Shown: positions 8,782-16,016 of the stretch, piece by piece | Position numbering within the stretch: the first letter of the stretch is position 1 | How the letters are laid out: each line of letters begins with the position of its first letter | Source: Rhodospirillales bacterium URHD0017 | GTDB taxonomy: Bacteria > Pseudomonadota > Alphaproteobacteria > Reyranellales > Reyranellaceae | Length of the DNA: 64,000 nucleotides | Direction: 5' to 3' | Assembly (NCBI GenBank): GCA_900110395.1 | Contig: FODP01000020.1 | Span: 57,931-121,930 of the forward strand | Made by a program: the position numbers and the translations under genes | The notes under the pieces: generated by a model | What the model was told of the DNA's origin: nothing | Database searches by the model: none | The model's input: only the letters and a program-made list of their open reading frames with translations

Positions 8782-9483
8782 ATGACAACCGTCAATGCCC
8801 TCTCCGAAGTCGCCGCCCTGATGGGCGACCCCGCGCGCGCCTCCATGCTGTCGCTGTTGATGGACGGCCGCGCCCATACCGCGTCCGAGCTCGCGCTCAC
8901 CGCCGGCGTCACCGCCCAGACCGCGAGCGGGCATCTTTCCCGCATGGTCGAGGCCAACCTGCTGGCCGCCCGCGCCCAGGGCCGCAACCGCTTCTACCGC
9001 CTGGCGTCATCCGACGTGGCGCACGCCATCGAATCGCTGATGGCGCTCGCCGGCACGCGCGCGGCGCCCGCCTCCCTGCACGCCGCCTGGCGGCGCGATC
9101 CCGACCTGCGCTTCTGCCGGACCTGCTACGACCACCTGGCGGGCCAGGTCGGCATCGCCGTCACCGATGCGTTGACCAAGGCCGGCCATATCGAGCCCAA
9201 GGGCCCGCGCGACTGGACGCTCACCGAGCCGGGCGAGCTGTTCTGCCAGAGGATCGGCGTCGACGTGCCGGGTGCGCGCCGTGCCGGCAGCCGTCACTTC
9301 GCGCGCCAGTGCCTGGACTGGAGCGAGCGGCGGCCGCACATCTCGGGCGCGCTGGGGGCGGCCATCGCCGACACCTTCTTCAGCCGCGGCTGGGCCGAGA
9401 AGCTGCGCCGCAGCCGCACCGTGCGGCTGACCGATTCAGGTCGCCGGGCGATGGGCAGCCATTTCGGAGCGACGCTTTCATGA
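8782..9483 (+). CDS. ArsR-family winged-helix transcriptional regulator
   Basis: 233 residues. The N-terminal 90 residues are a winged helix-turn-helix of the ArsR type (VAALMGDPARASMLSLLMDG, then ASELALTAGVTAQTASGHLS, wing LLAARAQGRNRFYRL). The longer C-terminal half is typical of the larger ArsR proteins rather than the 100-residue metal sensors. It has one CRTC pair at about residue 112 but no classical ELCVCDL metal box. It probably represses its own or a neighbouring promoter; the cupin gene starts 16 bp downstream and is the obvious candidate co-transcript. Confidence 0.88.
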   Translation: MTTVNALSEVAALMGDPARASMLSLLMDGRAHTASELALTAGVTAQTASGHLSRMVEANLLAARAQGRNRFYRLASSDVAHAIESLMALAGTRAAPASLHAAWRRDPDLRFCRTCYDHLAGQVGIAVTDALTKAGHIEPKGPRDWTLTEPGELFCQRIGVDVPGARRAGSRHFARQCLDWSERRPHISGALGAAIADTFFSRGWAEKLRRSRTVRLTDSGRRAMGSHFGATLS

Positions 9484-9498
9484 GGTAACATCCGGGTC

Positions 9499-10062
9499 AT
9501 GTTCGACCTCGACCAGTTCATCGCCGACCTCCGTGCAACGCTCCCCGAGAAATCGCGGCAGCCCATGAAGGAGGTCGTGGCCCGCGCCGTCTCCTATCCT
9601 GCCGCCCTGATGCGCGCGATCGGCGAGCCGGACAAAGCGGGCGTCCAGGTGCTGCACAGGTCTCCCGACCTCACGGTGCTGAACCTTCTGTGGGCGCCCC
9701 GCCAGATCGCCCTGCCGCACGACCATCGCATGCCGGCGCTGATCGGCATGTACACCGGACGCGAGGACAACATCTTCTGGCGCCGCGTGGCCCATCCCGC
9801 GAAGTTCCAGATCGAGGCCGCCGGCGGCGAGGCGCTGGGCACCGGCGACGTCACGATCCTGGGCCATGACATCGTCCACTCCGTCATCAACCCTCTCGGC
9901 AAGATCAGTGCGGCGATCCACGTCTATCTCGGGAACTTCCTCGAGATCGAACGCAGCATGTGGGACGCCGAGACGCTGGTCGAAGAGCCTTACGACATGA
10001 AGAAAGTCGTTCAAGGCATGTCGCTCCAGAAGCGCGATCAGCCCGCGAAGGCGGCCTTGTAG
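9499..10062 (+). CDS. Cysteine-dioxygenase-like cupin metal enzyme
   Basis: 187 residues forming a double-stranded beta-helix of the predicted metal-dependent cupins related to cysteine dioxygenase. Likely metal ligands lie in LPHDHRMPALIGMYTG and the late His in LGHDIVHSVINP. It lies 16 bp after an ArsR regulator, so the two are probably co-expressed. The substrate cannot be deduced; thiol dioxygenation is only one possibility. The last 25 bp overlap the end of the convergent DUF917 gene. Confidence 0.75.
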   Translation: MFDLDQFIADLRATLPEKSRQPMKEVVARAVSYPAALMRAIGEPDKAGVQVLHRSPDLTVLNLLWAPRQIALPHDHRMPALIGMYTGREDNIFWRRVAHPAKFQIEAAGGEALGTGDVTILGHDIVHSVINPLGKISAAIHVYLGNFLEIERSMWDAETLVEEPYDMKKVVQGMSLQKRDQPAKAAL

Positions 10063-11114
10063 TCGAAATCGTAGCCGAAGGCGCGCGGCCCGACGGTCGC
10101 GAGGCCCTTGGGCGTCAGGAACAACTGCGGCGCCGGCAGAGCAATGACGCTGATGCGCTGGCCGTAACGCAGCATCTCGGTGCCGACCGCCTCGCCTGAT
10201 TCGCTGTCCATGGTGCAGATGATGTCGGGCGTGGTCGCCACGACGTCGCCATCGCGCCAGGCGGCGGCGTATTCGTTCTGGAAGCCGAGCGCGAGGGTCG
10301 CGCCGCGATCGCCGTCGAGGCCGGCCAGCCGGGCGGTGCCGCGCAAAAAGCCCTCGGTCGTGCGTCGCTCGACGTCCTGCACCTTGCCCTTGAACAGCAG
10401 GACACCGTTCTCTGCCTCGATGAGCGCGGCAACGGCGTCCTCACGGCGGCGGCGCGCCTCGCCGACGACGCGGCCGATGCGGATGGCCTTGCTCGTGCTG
10501 TAGAGGATGCCGTGATCCTTGATCTCGCGGCCGGTGCGCGGCGCGCGGCAAGCCGAGGCGACCGATCCCATCTCGGTGCAGGCCTTGCGGCTCAGCCGCT
10601 CCATCCATTTGGCATCGACGGCGCGCTTGATGATCACCTCGATGCCGCGCACGTCGGACAGCACGGTGGTGAGCATCGGCAGCCCGGCGATGGCGAAGCT
10701 CGTCATCTGCCCCTCGGGAAAGGCGCGACCCATCGAATCGGCATCGACCGCCGGCAGGCCGGTCACGGCGCCGGCAATGAGCGAGCGCAAGCCATTGGCG
10801 CCGCCGATCTCGTCCGACATGACGGCGCGGAGCGGCCGCTCGAGATGATCCTGCAGCGTGAGCAACGGCCGGGCGACGACCTTGGGATCGGGCAGGCGCT
10901 CCTGTCCCACCAGGGGCGCGCCGATGCCGGCGACCATGGCGACGAGGTCGTCGTCGGCAAGGTCCCGCGGATCCATCAGCGCGACGCGCGCCCCACCGTC
11001 GTACAGGGCGAGAAGGTTGACATAGGAGAGATAGGGATTGCCGCCGCCGCCGGCGCCGAGGATCCAGGCGCCGGTCGCCAGCAGTTCGAGCTCGTCGCGT
11101 TGGATCTCGCGCAT
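10038..11114 (-). CDS. DUF917 domain-containing protein
   Basis: 358 residues covering the whole DUF917 family, starting with the characteristic ELLATGAWILGAGGGGNPY and containing SDEIGGANGLRSLIAGAVTG and a conserved C-terminal module (IICTMDSESGEAVGTEMLRY). DUF917 proteins often occur beside hydantoinase-type amidohydrolases; the reaction is undefined. Its ATG shares one base with the stop of the upstream metallophosphoesterase gene (TGATG), a sign of translational coupling. An upstream extension of the open frame is ignored for that reason. It is the last gene of a leftward four-gene operon that begins at 13421. Confidence 0.88.
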   Translation of the reverse strand: MREIQRDELELLATGAWILGAGGGGNPYLSYVNLLALYDGGARVALMDPRDLADDDLVAMVAGIGAPLVGQERLPDPKVVARPLLTLQDHLERPLRAVMSDEIGGANGLRSLIAGAVTGLPAVDADSMGRAFPEGQMTSFAIAGLPMLTTVLSDVRGIEVIIKRAVDAKWMERLSRKACTEMGSVASACRAPRTGREIKDHGILYSTSKAIRIGRVVGEARRRREDAVAALIEAENGVLLFKGKVQDVERRTTEGFLRGTARLAGLDGDRGATLALGFQNEYAAAWRDGDVVATTPDIICTMDSESGEAVGTEMLRYGQRISVIALPAPQLFLTPKGLATVGPRAFGYDFDYKAAFAG

Positions 11115-12484
11115 CAGACCAGCGCCGATGCCGTGAGGGACGATCCCCTGAAGGCCTGGTCGGCTGGACCGCGCGCGGCGTGGCCAATGGACCAGCGCTG
11201 CGGCCACACCAGGCGCTCTGCACCCCAGGCCGAAGCGGCGTCGAGCGACGACCAGCGCTTCTCATCCGCGCTGCGCCACAGGAAGCCACCCGGGCCCATG
11301 CCCGCATGGATGACGAGCTGGAGGTCGAACGGCGCTCCCGCCGCGACGGCAGGCCCGACCCAGTAGTGCGGGCTGCGACGCGCCTCGGGCCCGACGATCA
11401 CGGTCAACCGCTGATCGACCCCGCGCATGCCGACCCACAGCGGCATCTGCAGATCCGGCTGAAAAGCCGACAGCAGCGTCTGCGCCGCACCATCGCCCGC
11501 CGCCGCGGTGCGGCCGGTGAAGCGCAGGCCAAGGATGCGATCGCCATAGGGGCCGCCGGCAAGAAGCGCGTCGCTGACACCACCCGGCAGCGCGGCCCAT
11601 TGGGCGACATCGGCCAGCGACAACGGCCAGGACAGGCGTTCGCGCACCCGGCCGTCGGTATCCAGCACCTGGTAGCGCAGGCCCTCGGCATCGAGCGCGC
11701 CCTGGACGCAGTGCAGGTACTCGATGCCCTCGGGCATGCGATGCGCCGTCCCTGCGCCCGCGGTGCAGACCTGCAGCACGCCGCGATGGACCTGCACGTC
11801 GAAGGCCAGGATGTGGCTGCAGAGGTAGGCCAGCACGCCGCCCTCGACGAGCGCGTTCCAGAAATCGCCTGAGTGCTCGGGGCCGATCTCGCGCTGGTAA
11901 GGACCGGAGAAGCCGTTGATCGGGAACACCGGATGGTGGCCGAGGACCAGCTTGTGGCGCGCGCCGGCGTGGTGATGCAGCACGTCGCGGAGCCAAGTCG
12001 TCTCGACATGGCCCTCGCCGCCCAATCCGGTCCACATCGTATGGACGAACACCATCAGCAGGTCGCCGCGCCTCACGAAGTAGGACAGGCCTTCCTGCCC
12101 GGGCGGGCCGTTGCGCGGCAGATGGCCGAGCATCGACCGAAACGCGGCCTCGCTCATCTCGTCGTAGGTCGTGTGGTTGCTGGTCGTGTTCCAGAGGGGA
12201 ATCGCCTGGCGATCGAGCCAGGCCATCTCCCGCTGCAGCCAATGGCGCCATTGCGCCTCGAGCTCGGCGCGAGCGGCCGTCAGACCGGCGACCTCATCGC
12301 CCAGGAAGGCGATGAACTCGGGCGGCGGATCGAGGCGCCGCACGATGGCATTGACCGACGCAAAGGTCTTCTCGTGAAGAGCGCCGGCGATGCCCGAGCA
12401 GGAATCGCCGTAGACCACGAATTGATGGCCTTCCCCGCGTGGCAGGAGGGCAGCCAGACGAGCGGAAGACGCTTCAGCCGGCAT
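11114..12484 (-). CDS. Calcineurin-like metallophosphoesterase
   Basis: 456 residues. Metal-binding elements can be followed in order: VVYGDSCSG, the block FLGDEVAG, NTTSNHTTYDEMSE with the catalytic-type Asn-His, LVLGHHPVF and YLCSHILAFDVQVHRG, which is the metallophosphatase fold order. The last 150 residues are an additional beta-rich region of unknown role. It is positioned between a thioesterase gene (its ATG abuts that gene's stop) and DUF917. The substrate is unknown; no signal peptide is evident, so a cytoplasmic role is expected. Confidence 0.85.
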   Translation of the reverse strand: MPAEASSARLAALLPRGEGHQFVVYGDSCSGIAGALHEKTFASVNAIVRRLDPPPEFIAFLGDEVAGLTAARAELEAQWRHWLQREMAWLDRQAIPLWNTTSNHTTYDEMSEAAFRSMLGHLPRNGPPGQEGLSYFVRRGDLLMVFVHTMWTGLGGEGHVETTWLRDVLHHHAGARHKLVLGHHPVFPINGFSGPYQREIGPEHSGDFWNALVEGGVLAYLCSHILAFDVQVHRGVLQVCTAGAGTAHRMPEGIEYLHCVQGALDAEGLRYQVLDTDGRVRERLSWPLSLADVAQWAALPGGVSDALLAGGPYGDRILGLRFTGRTAAAGDGAAQTLLSAFQPDLQMPLWVGMRGVDQRLTVIVGPEARRSPHYWVGPAVAAGAPFDLQLVIHAGMGPGGFLWRSADEKRWSSLDAASAWGAERLVWPQRWSIGHAARGPADQAFRGSSLTASALV

Positions 12485-12984
12485 CAGTCCTGGCGCGGCA
12501 CGCCGGCGGCGCTGCGATCGAGCTTCGCCTTGCCGAAGGTGAGCCCCTCACCCGACGGGATCTTGGCGATCTGCGAGGCGCGCAGGAACTTCTCCTCGCC
12601 CACCGTCAGGTAGATGTTGGTGAAGAGCAGCGAGCGCGTCTGGCGCACGACCTCGGCGCGGCCCTCGACCCAGTCGCCGACCCTGGCCGGGGCCACGAAG
12701 TCGAAGGTCATGCTGACCGTGGGCAGGAACTTGCGCAGGCCCACGAGCGTGCCGCCGCCCATCGTGCCGACAAGGTCGGCCACCGTCATCATCATGCCGC
12801 CATGCAGGCCCCCTGCCGGATTGCACATGTGCTGGTGCACGCGAAAGCCCAGCACGAACTCGTCGCGCGTGCCCTTGGGCCCGCGCCTGGCGTAGAGCGT
12901 GCCGATGTGGCCGTTGAAGGTGGTCTCGGGCCGGTCGCGGTCGAAATCGATGCGCAGGAAACCGTCGGGCGGATTGTCTTGCAA
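12484..12984 (-). CDS. PaaI-type hotdog thioesterase (TTG start)
   Basis: About 166 residues. Hotdog-fold thioesterase with the core NPAGGLHGGMMMTVADLVG, where Gly-Gly-x-His-Gly-Gly marks the active-site helix, followed by LPTVSMTFDFVAPARVGDWV. These enzymes hydrolyse acyl-CoA thioesters. There is no suitable ATG. TTG 12984, three bases after the stop of the preceding thioesterase gene, fits the family's N-terminus and the tight operon spacing. Its partner upstream is a second, diverged member of the same family, so a heteromeric enzyme or a recent duplication are both possible. Confidence 0.82.
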   Translation of the reverse strand: MQDNPPDGFLRIDFDRDRPETTFNGHIGTLYARRGPKGTRDEFVLGFRVHQHMCNPAGGLHGGMMMTVADLVGTMGGGTLVGLRKFLPTVSMTFDFVAPARVGDWVEGRAEVVRQTRSLLFTNIYLTVGEEKFLRASQIAKIPSGEGLTFGKAKLDRSAAGVPRQD

Positions 12985-12986
12985 GT

Positions 12987-13421
12987 CTAACCTCGGGGCG
13001 GAAGCGTGCGCTGGCGGCTCAAGAGCGCGAACGCGCCCAGTCCCGTCAGCACCTCGTGGCGCGGACCATAGAGACGGCCCCGCACCTGCGCCACATGCTC
13101 GTCGTGGCCCACGACCTCGCCCTCGGCCTGCAGCCAGTCGCCGACGCGGCCCGGGACGAGATAGTCGAGCGAGAGCCGCAGCGTCACCGCGCGGCGGTTC
13201 AGCGTGTGAAGCACCGCCGTGCCCATCGCCGAATCGAGGAAGGCCGCCAGCATGCCGCCATGGACGATGCCGAGCGCATTGGCGTGCTGCGGGCCGGGCC
13301 GGAAGCCGCGGATGGCGCGGCCGTTCTCGATCTTCTCGAACCACGGGCCGTTGGCCGCGGCGAAACCGGACGCTTCGGTGAGCTCGCGGAAGCCCGGGGG
13401 AACCTGCGGGGTACTGGACAC
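12987..13421 (-). CDS. PaaI-type hotdog thioesterase
   Basis: 144 residues. Hotdog domain with NALGIVHGGMLAAFLDSAMG as the active-site segment and VTLRLSLDYLVPGRVGDWLQ as the following strand pair. It is the first gene of the leftward operon thioesterase-thioesterase-metallophosphoesterase-DUF917. Hydrolysis of an acyl-CoA intermediate is expected; the acyl chain is unknown. Confidence 0.87.
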   Translation of the reverse strand: MSSTPQVPPGFRELTEASGFAAANGPWFEKIENGRAIRGFRPGPQHANALGIVHGGMLAAFLDSAMGTAVLHTLNRRAVTLRLSLDYLVPGRVGDWLQAEGEVVGHDEHVAQVRGRLYGPRHEVLTGLGAFALLSRQRTLPPRG

Positions 13422-13448
13422 AGGCCATTGTAGGGCATGAAAGCCGAA

Positions 13449-13485
13449 GGGGTCACGAGCACCCGCAACGATGGCTCGTGACCCC
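13449..13485 (-). terminator. Hairpin after the TSUP transporter gene
   Basis: GGGGTCACGAGC (13449-13460) pairs perfectly with GCTCGTGACCCC (13474-13485) across a 13-base loop. It lies between the end of the leftward transporter gene (13530) and the start of the thioesterase operon (13421), where a transcript end is expected. It lacks a clear T-run, so it may act as an mRNA-stabilising hairpin instead. Confidence 0.5.
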
Positions 13486-13529
13486 TCCCTTCATCTCCCC
13501 GGGTGGACGCGTGGGGAGGAAGAGACCGT

Positions 13530-14276
13530 TCAGGCGATGCGCGCCATCAGCAACAGGCTGTAGCCGACGTAGTAGGTCGCGATGGTGGTGATGATGCGGT
13601 TCGACCAGGTGCGGAACTGCTTGTCCGACAGCTTCTCGAGCAGGAGCTTGCCGAGCGAGGTGCCGATCATCGACGAGGCGACGGCGATGGCGAGGAACCA
13701 CGGCTCGACCGAGCCCGCCTGGTCGATCAGCAGGCCGAAGTAGACGAGCTTCAGGCTGTGGCTGAAGAGCTGGCAGGCGGCCTTGGTGGCGATGATCTGC
13801 TTGCGCTCGAGCGACGTGCGCAGGAAGAGCGTGTCGAGCAGCGGGCCGGTGACGCCCGCGACCAGCATCAGCATCATGCAGATGGCGCTGCCGCCCAGCA
13901 TCTGGCCGGGGCCGAGGGTGCGCGGCAGCACGCTGTCGGGGATGGCCCGCACGATGAAGGGCGAGATGCCGAGCAGCAGCAGCGCCACCGCCCGGTCAGG
14001 CACGTAGAGCCACAGCGACCACAGGCCGACCGCCACAAGGCTGCCGACGATGCTGGCGGCGGCGATCTTCCATTCGATGTGGCGCCACCACAGGAAGGCG
14101 CGCCAGCCGTTGGAGGCCATCTGGGTCACCGCATGCAGCACCATGGCCTGGGGCAACGGCATGACGACCAGCAGAACGCCGATCAGGATGAGGCCGCCCG
14201 CCATGCCGAACACGCCGGACAACAACGCGGTGAAGATCATCAGGACTGAGAGGCTGGCGGCGAGCAGGGCGGTCAT
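13530..14276 (-). CDS. TSUP-family (TauE/SafE) membrane permease
   Basis: 248 residues, almost entirely hydrophobic, with about eight predicted membrane helices. The first half carries the family signature ALLSGVFGMAGGLILIGVLL, and a second related block (LLLGISPFIVRAIP onward) gives the typical two-fold repeat. TSUP permeases carry small sulfur- or carbon-containing anions such as sulfite, sulfoacetate or formate. ATG 14276 is preferred over an upstream in-frame start because it precedes the first helix directly. It is divergent from a LysR regulator 212 bp away, which is its likely controller. Confidence 0.87.
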   Translation of the reverse strand: MTALLAASLSVLMIFTALLSGVFGMAGGLILIGVLLVVMPLPQAMVLHAVTQMASNGWRAFLWWRHIEWKIAAASIVGSLVAVGLWSLWLYVPDRAVALLLLGISPFIVRAIPDSVLPRTLGPGQMLGGSAICMMLMLVAGVTGPLLDTLFLRTSLERKQIIATKAACQLFSHSLKLVYFGLLIDQAGSVEPWFLAIAVASSMIGTSLGKLLLEKLSDKQFRTWSNRIITTIATYYVGYSLLLMARIA

Positions 14277-14329
14277 GGCGGCGTCTCCGATAGCGAAGTG
14301 CCGCGAGCATGGGCGCCGGATGTGCACAC

Positions 14330-14371
14330 TTCAAATATATGATAAATAGATTTTGCATATTTTATTCATAT
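14330..14371. promoter_or_regulatory. AT-rich dyad between the TSUP and LysR genes, possible LysR operator
   Basis: In strongly GC-rich DNA this 40-bp island is nearly pure A+T and contains an imperfect inverted repeat, ATATGATAAATA against TATTTTATTCATAT. LysR-type regulators bind such interrupted dyads between divergent genes. The operator role is inference from position and symmetry. Confidence 0.45.
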
Positions 14372-14475
14372 GCCGGGAGCGCGCCACTCCGTGGCGCTCA
14401 GGCTCCTCTCCCCCGCTAGGGGGAGAAGAACATGAGAGCTTGAGCATGAGCGCCACGGAGTGGCGCGCTCCCGGC
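14372..14475. repeat. Palindromic repeat element with perfect 29-bp arms
   Basis: The 29 bases at 14372-14400 are perfectly reverse-complementary to 14447-14475. Inside the loop is a second palindrome, CTCCCCCGCTAGGGGGAG (about 14407-14424). The same inner core occurs in both arms of the element at 15889-15981, so these belong to one dispersed family, REP-like in structure. This copy lies directly upstream of the LysR start codon and would fold in its leader RNA. Confidence 0.8.
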
Positions 14476-14488
14476 AATGAGGCCCCGC

Positions 14489-15376
14489 ATGGAACTGCGC
14501 CATCTCCGCTACTTCGTCGCCGTCGCCCGCGAAGGCCACATCACGCGGGCGGCGGAGAAGCTTCACATGCAGCAGCCGCCGCTCAGCCAGCAGATCAAGG
14601 CGCTGGAGAGCGAGATCGACGCCGCGCTGTTCGTGCGCCATCCGCGCGGCGTCAGCCTGACCGATGCCGGCCGCTCCTTCCTGGCAGACGCCGAGGCGGT
14701 GCTGGCCGAGGTCGATCGCGCCGCCGCCCGCGCCCGCCGCACCGCGCGCGGCGAGGTCGGCCGCATCGCCGTGGGCTTCACCACGTCGGCGCCCTTCCAT
14801 CCCCTGGTGGCGCGCGCCATCCGCGAGTTCCGCGTCAGCCGGCCCGACGTCTCCTTCGTGCTGGAGGAAACCGGCTCGGCCGAGCTTCTGGCCGGCCTGC
14901 GCGAGGAGCGGCTCGACATCGCCTTCATCCGGTCCGGCCTCGCCGACCCGCAGGGTCTCGCCGTCCATGCCCTTCTGCAGGAGGACATGGTGGCGGCCCT
15001 GCCGTCGCGGCATCGCCTCGTGCGCCGGCCGCGCCTCACCCTGAAGGACCTCGCTGAGGAGATCTTCATCCTCTACCGCCGGCCCGACGGCCGCGGCCTC
15101 TACGACGTCATCATCAGCGCCTGCACCGAGGCGGGTTTCAGCCCGCATGTCGGCCAGGAGGCGCCGCGTATCGTCTCGACCCTTAACCTGGTGGCGGCGG
15201 GCCTCGGCATCACCATCGTGCCGGCGTCGCTCAGCCGCCTGCCGCTCGAGGGCGTGACCTATCGCGCGCTGAGCGGCAAACCGGCGATCAGCGTGCCGCT
15301 CAACCTTGCCTGCCGCGGCGACGAGCGCTCGGCCGCGACCTTGGGGTTCGTCGACCTGGCCCGTCGCCTCGCATGA
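14489..15376 (+). CDS. LysR-family transcriptional regulator
   Basis: 295 residues. N-terminal winged HTH (MELRHLRYFVAVAREGHITR, then AAEKLHMQQPPLSQQIKALE) and a C-terminal periplasmic-binding-like effector domain. The start of the HTH resembles the CatM/BenM branch, which usually senses aromatic or carboxylate effectors. ATG 14489 matches the family's MELRHL start; an ATG 12 bases upstream is possible but lies in the palindromic repeat. It probably controls the divergent TSUP permease gene. Confidence 0.93.
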   Translation: MELRHLRYFVAVAREGHITRAAEKLHMQQPPLSQQIKALESEIDAALFVRHPRGVSLTDAGRSFLADAEAVLAEVDRAAARARRTARGEVGRIAVGFTTSAPFHPLVARAIREFRVSRPDVSFVLEETGSAELLAGLREERLDIAFIRSGLADPQGLAVHALLQEDMVAALPSRHRLVRRPRLTLKDLAEEIFILYRRPDGRGLYDVIISACTEAGFSPHVGQEAPRIVSTLNLVAAGLGITIVPASLSRLPLEGVTYRALSGKPAISVPLNLACRGDERSAATLGFVDLARRLA

Positions 15377-15446
15377 TTGCTGTGCATGGCATTCAATTCA
15401 GAACATTCATTTTCCGCATACAGGCTCGCGCCGTAGGGTTCATCCC

Positions 15447-15920
15447 ATGGCCGAAACCAATCCGCCGCCCGGCTTCGAGCCACTGTTCCGGACCAGTCCG
15501 TTCCTCGACCATCTCGGCCCGTTCTTCATGCGCAAGCAGCCGGACGGGACGTTCGTCGTCGGCGTGCGCATCCAGCCGCACCACGCCAACGGCCGCGGCG
15601 GCGCGCATGGCGGCCTGCTGATGACCTTGTGCGACATCGCGCTGGGCTATCGCACGACGTCGAGCGTCGAGCCGCGGCCGATGCTGACGACGGCCAGCAT
15701 CACCACCGACTTCGCAGGTGCCGCCAAGGTCGGCGACTGGGTCGAGGCGCATGTCGACGTCCACAAGGTCGGCGGCCGCATGGCCTTCGCCAATTGCTAC
15801 ATCGTGCGCGATGGCGAGCGCATCGTTCACGCCAGCGGCGTGTTCGCGCGCAGCGGCGACCGGCCTCAGGCTAGTCACAACTCCTGTTCCTCTCCCCCGC
15901 TAGGGGGAGAGGCTAGGTGA
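15447..15920 (+). CDS. PaaI-type hotdog thioesterase with repeat-encoded tail
   Basis: 157 residues. Hotdog thioesterase core HHANGRGGAHGGLLMTLCDI and ITTDFAGAAKVGDWVEAHVD. It is the third thioesterase of this family within 3.5 kb. The family domain ends at about GVFARSGD; the last 16 residues (SHNSCSSPPLGGEAR at the end) and the stop codon are encoded by the left arm of the palindromic repeat at 15889, so the native stop has been replaced by the inserted element. It follows the LysR gene by 70 bp and could be part of its regulon. Confidence 0.85.
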   Translation: MAETNPPPGFEPLFRTSPFLDHLGPFFMRKQPDGTFVVGVRIQPHHANGRGGAHGGLLMTLCDIALGYRTTSSVEPRPMLTTASITTDFAGAAKVGDWVEAHVDVHKVGGRMAFANCYIVRDGERIVHASGVFARSGDRPQASHNSCSSPPLGGEAR

Positions 15921-15981
15921 GGGGGCTTCGAAGGCTGTCTGTAACCCCCTCACCCAACCTCTCCCCCTAGCGGGGGAGAGG
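15889..15981. repeat. Palindromic repeat element with 37-bp arms
   Basis: 15889-15925 and 15945-15981 are reverse complements apart from two mismatches, each arm containing CTCCCCCGCTAGGGGGAG. The 19-bp loop is unrelated. The core is shared with the element at 14372-14475. It sits between convergent genes (thioesterase and phospholipase-D-like) and could serve as a bidirectional terminator as well as being a dispersed repeat. Confidence 0.85.
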
Positions 15982-16016
15982 AGCATGAACGATGTGTCGC
16001 GGCTAACGTGCTCGCC

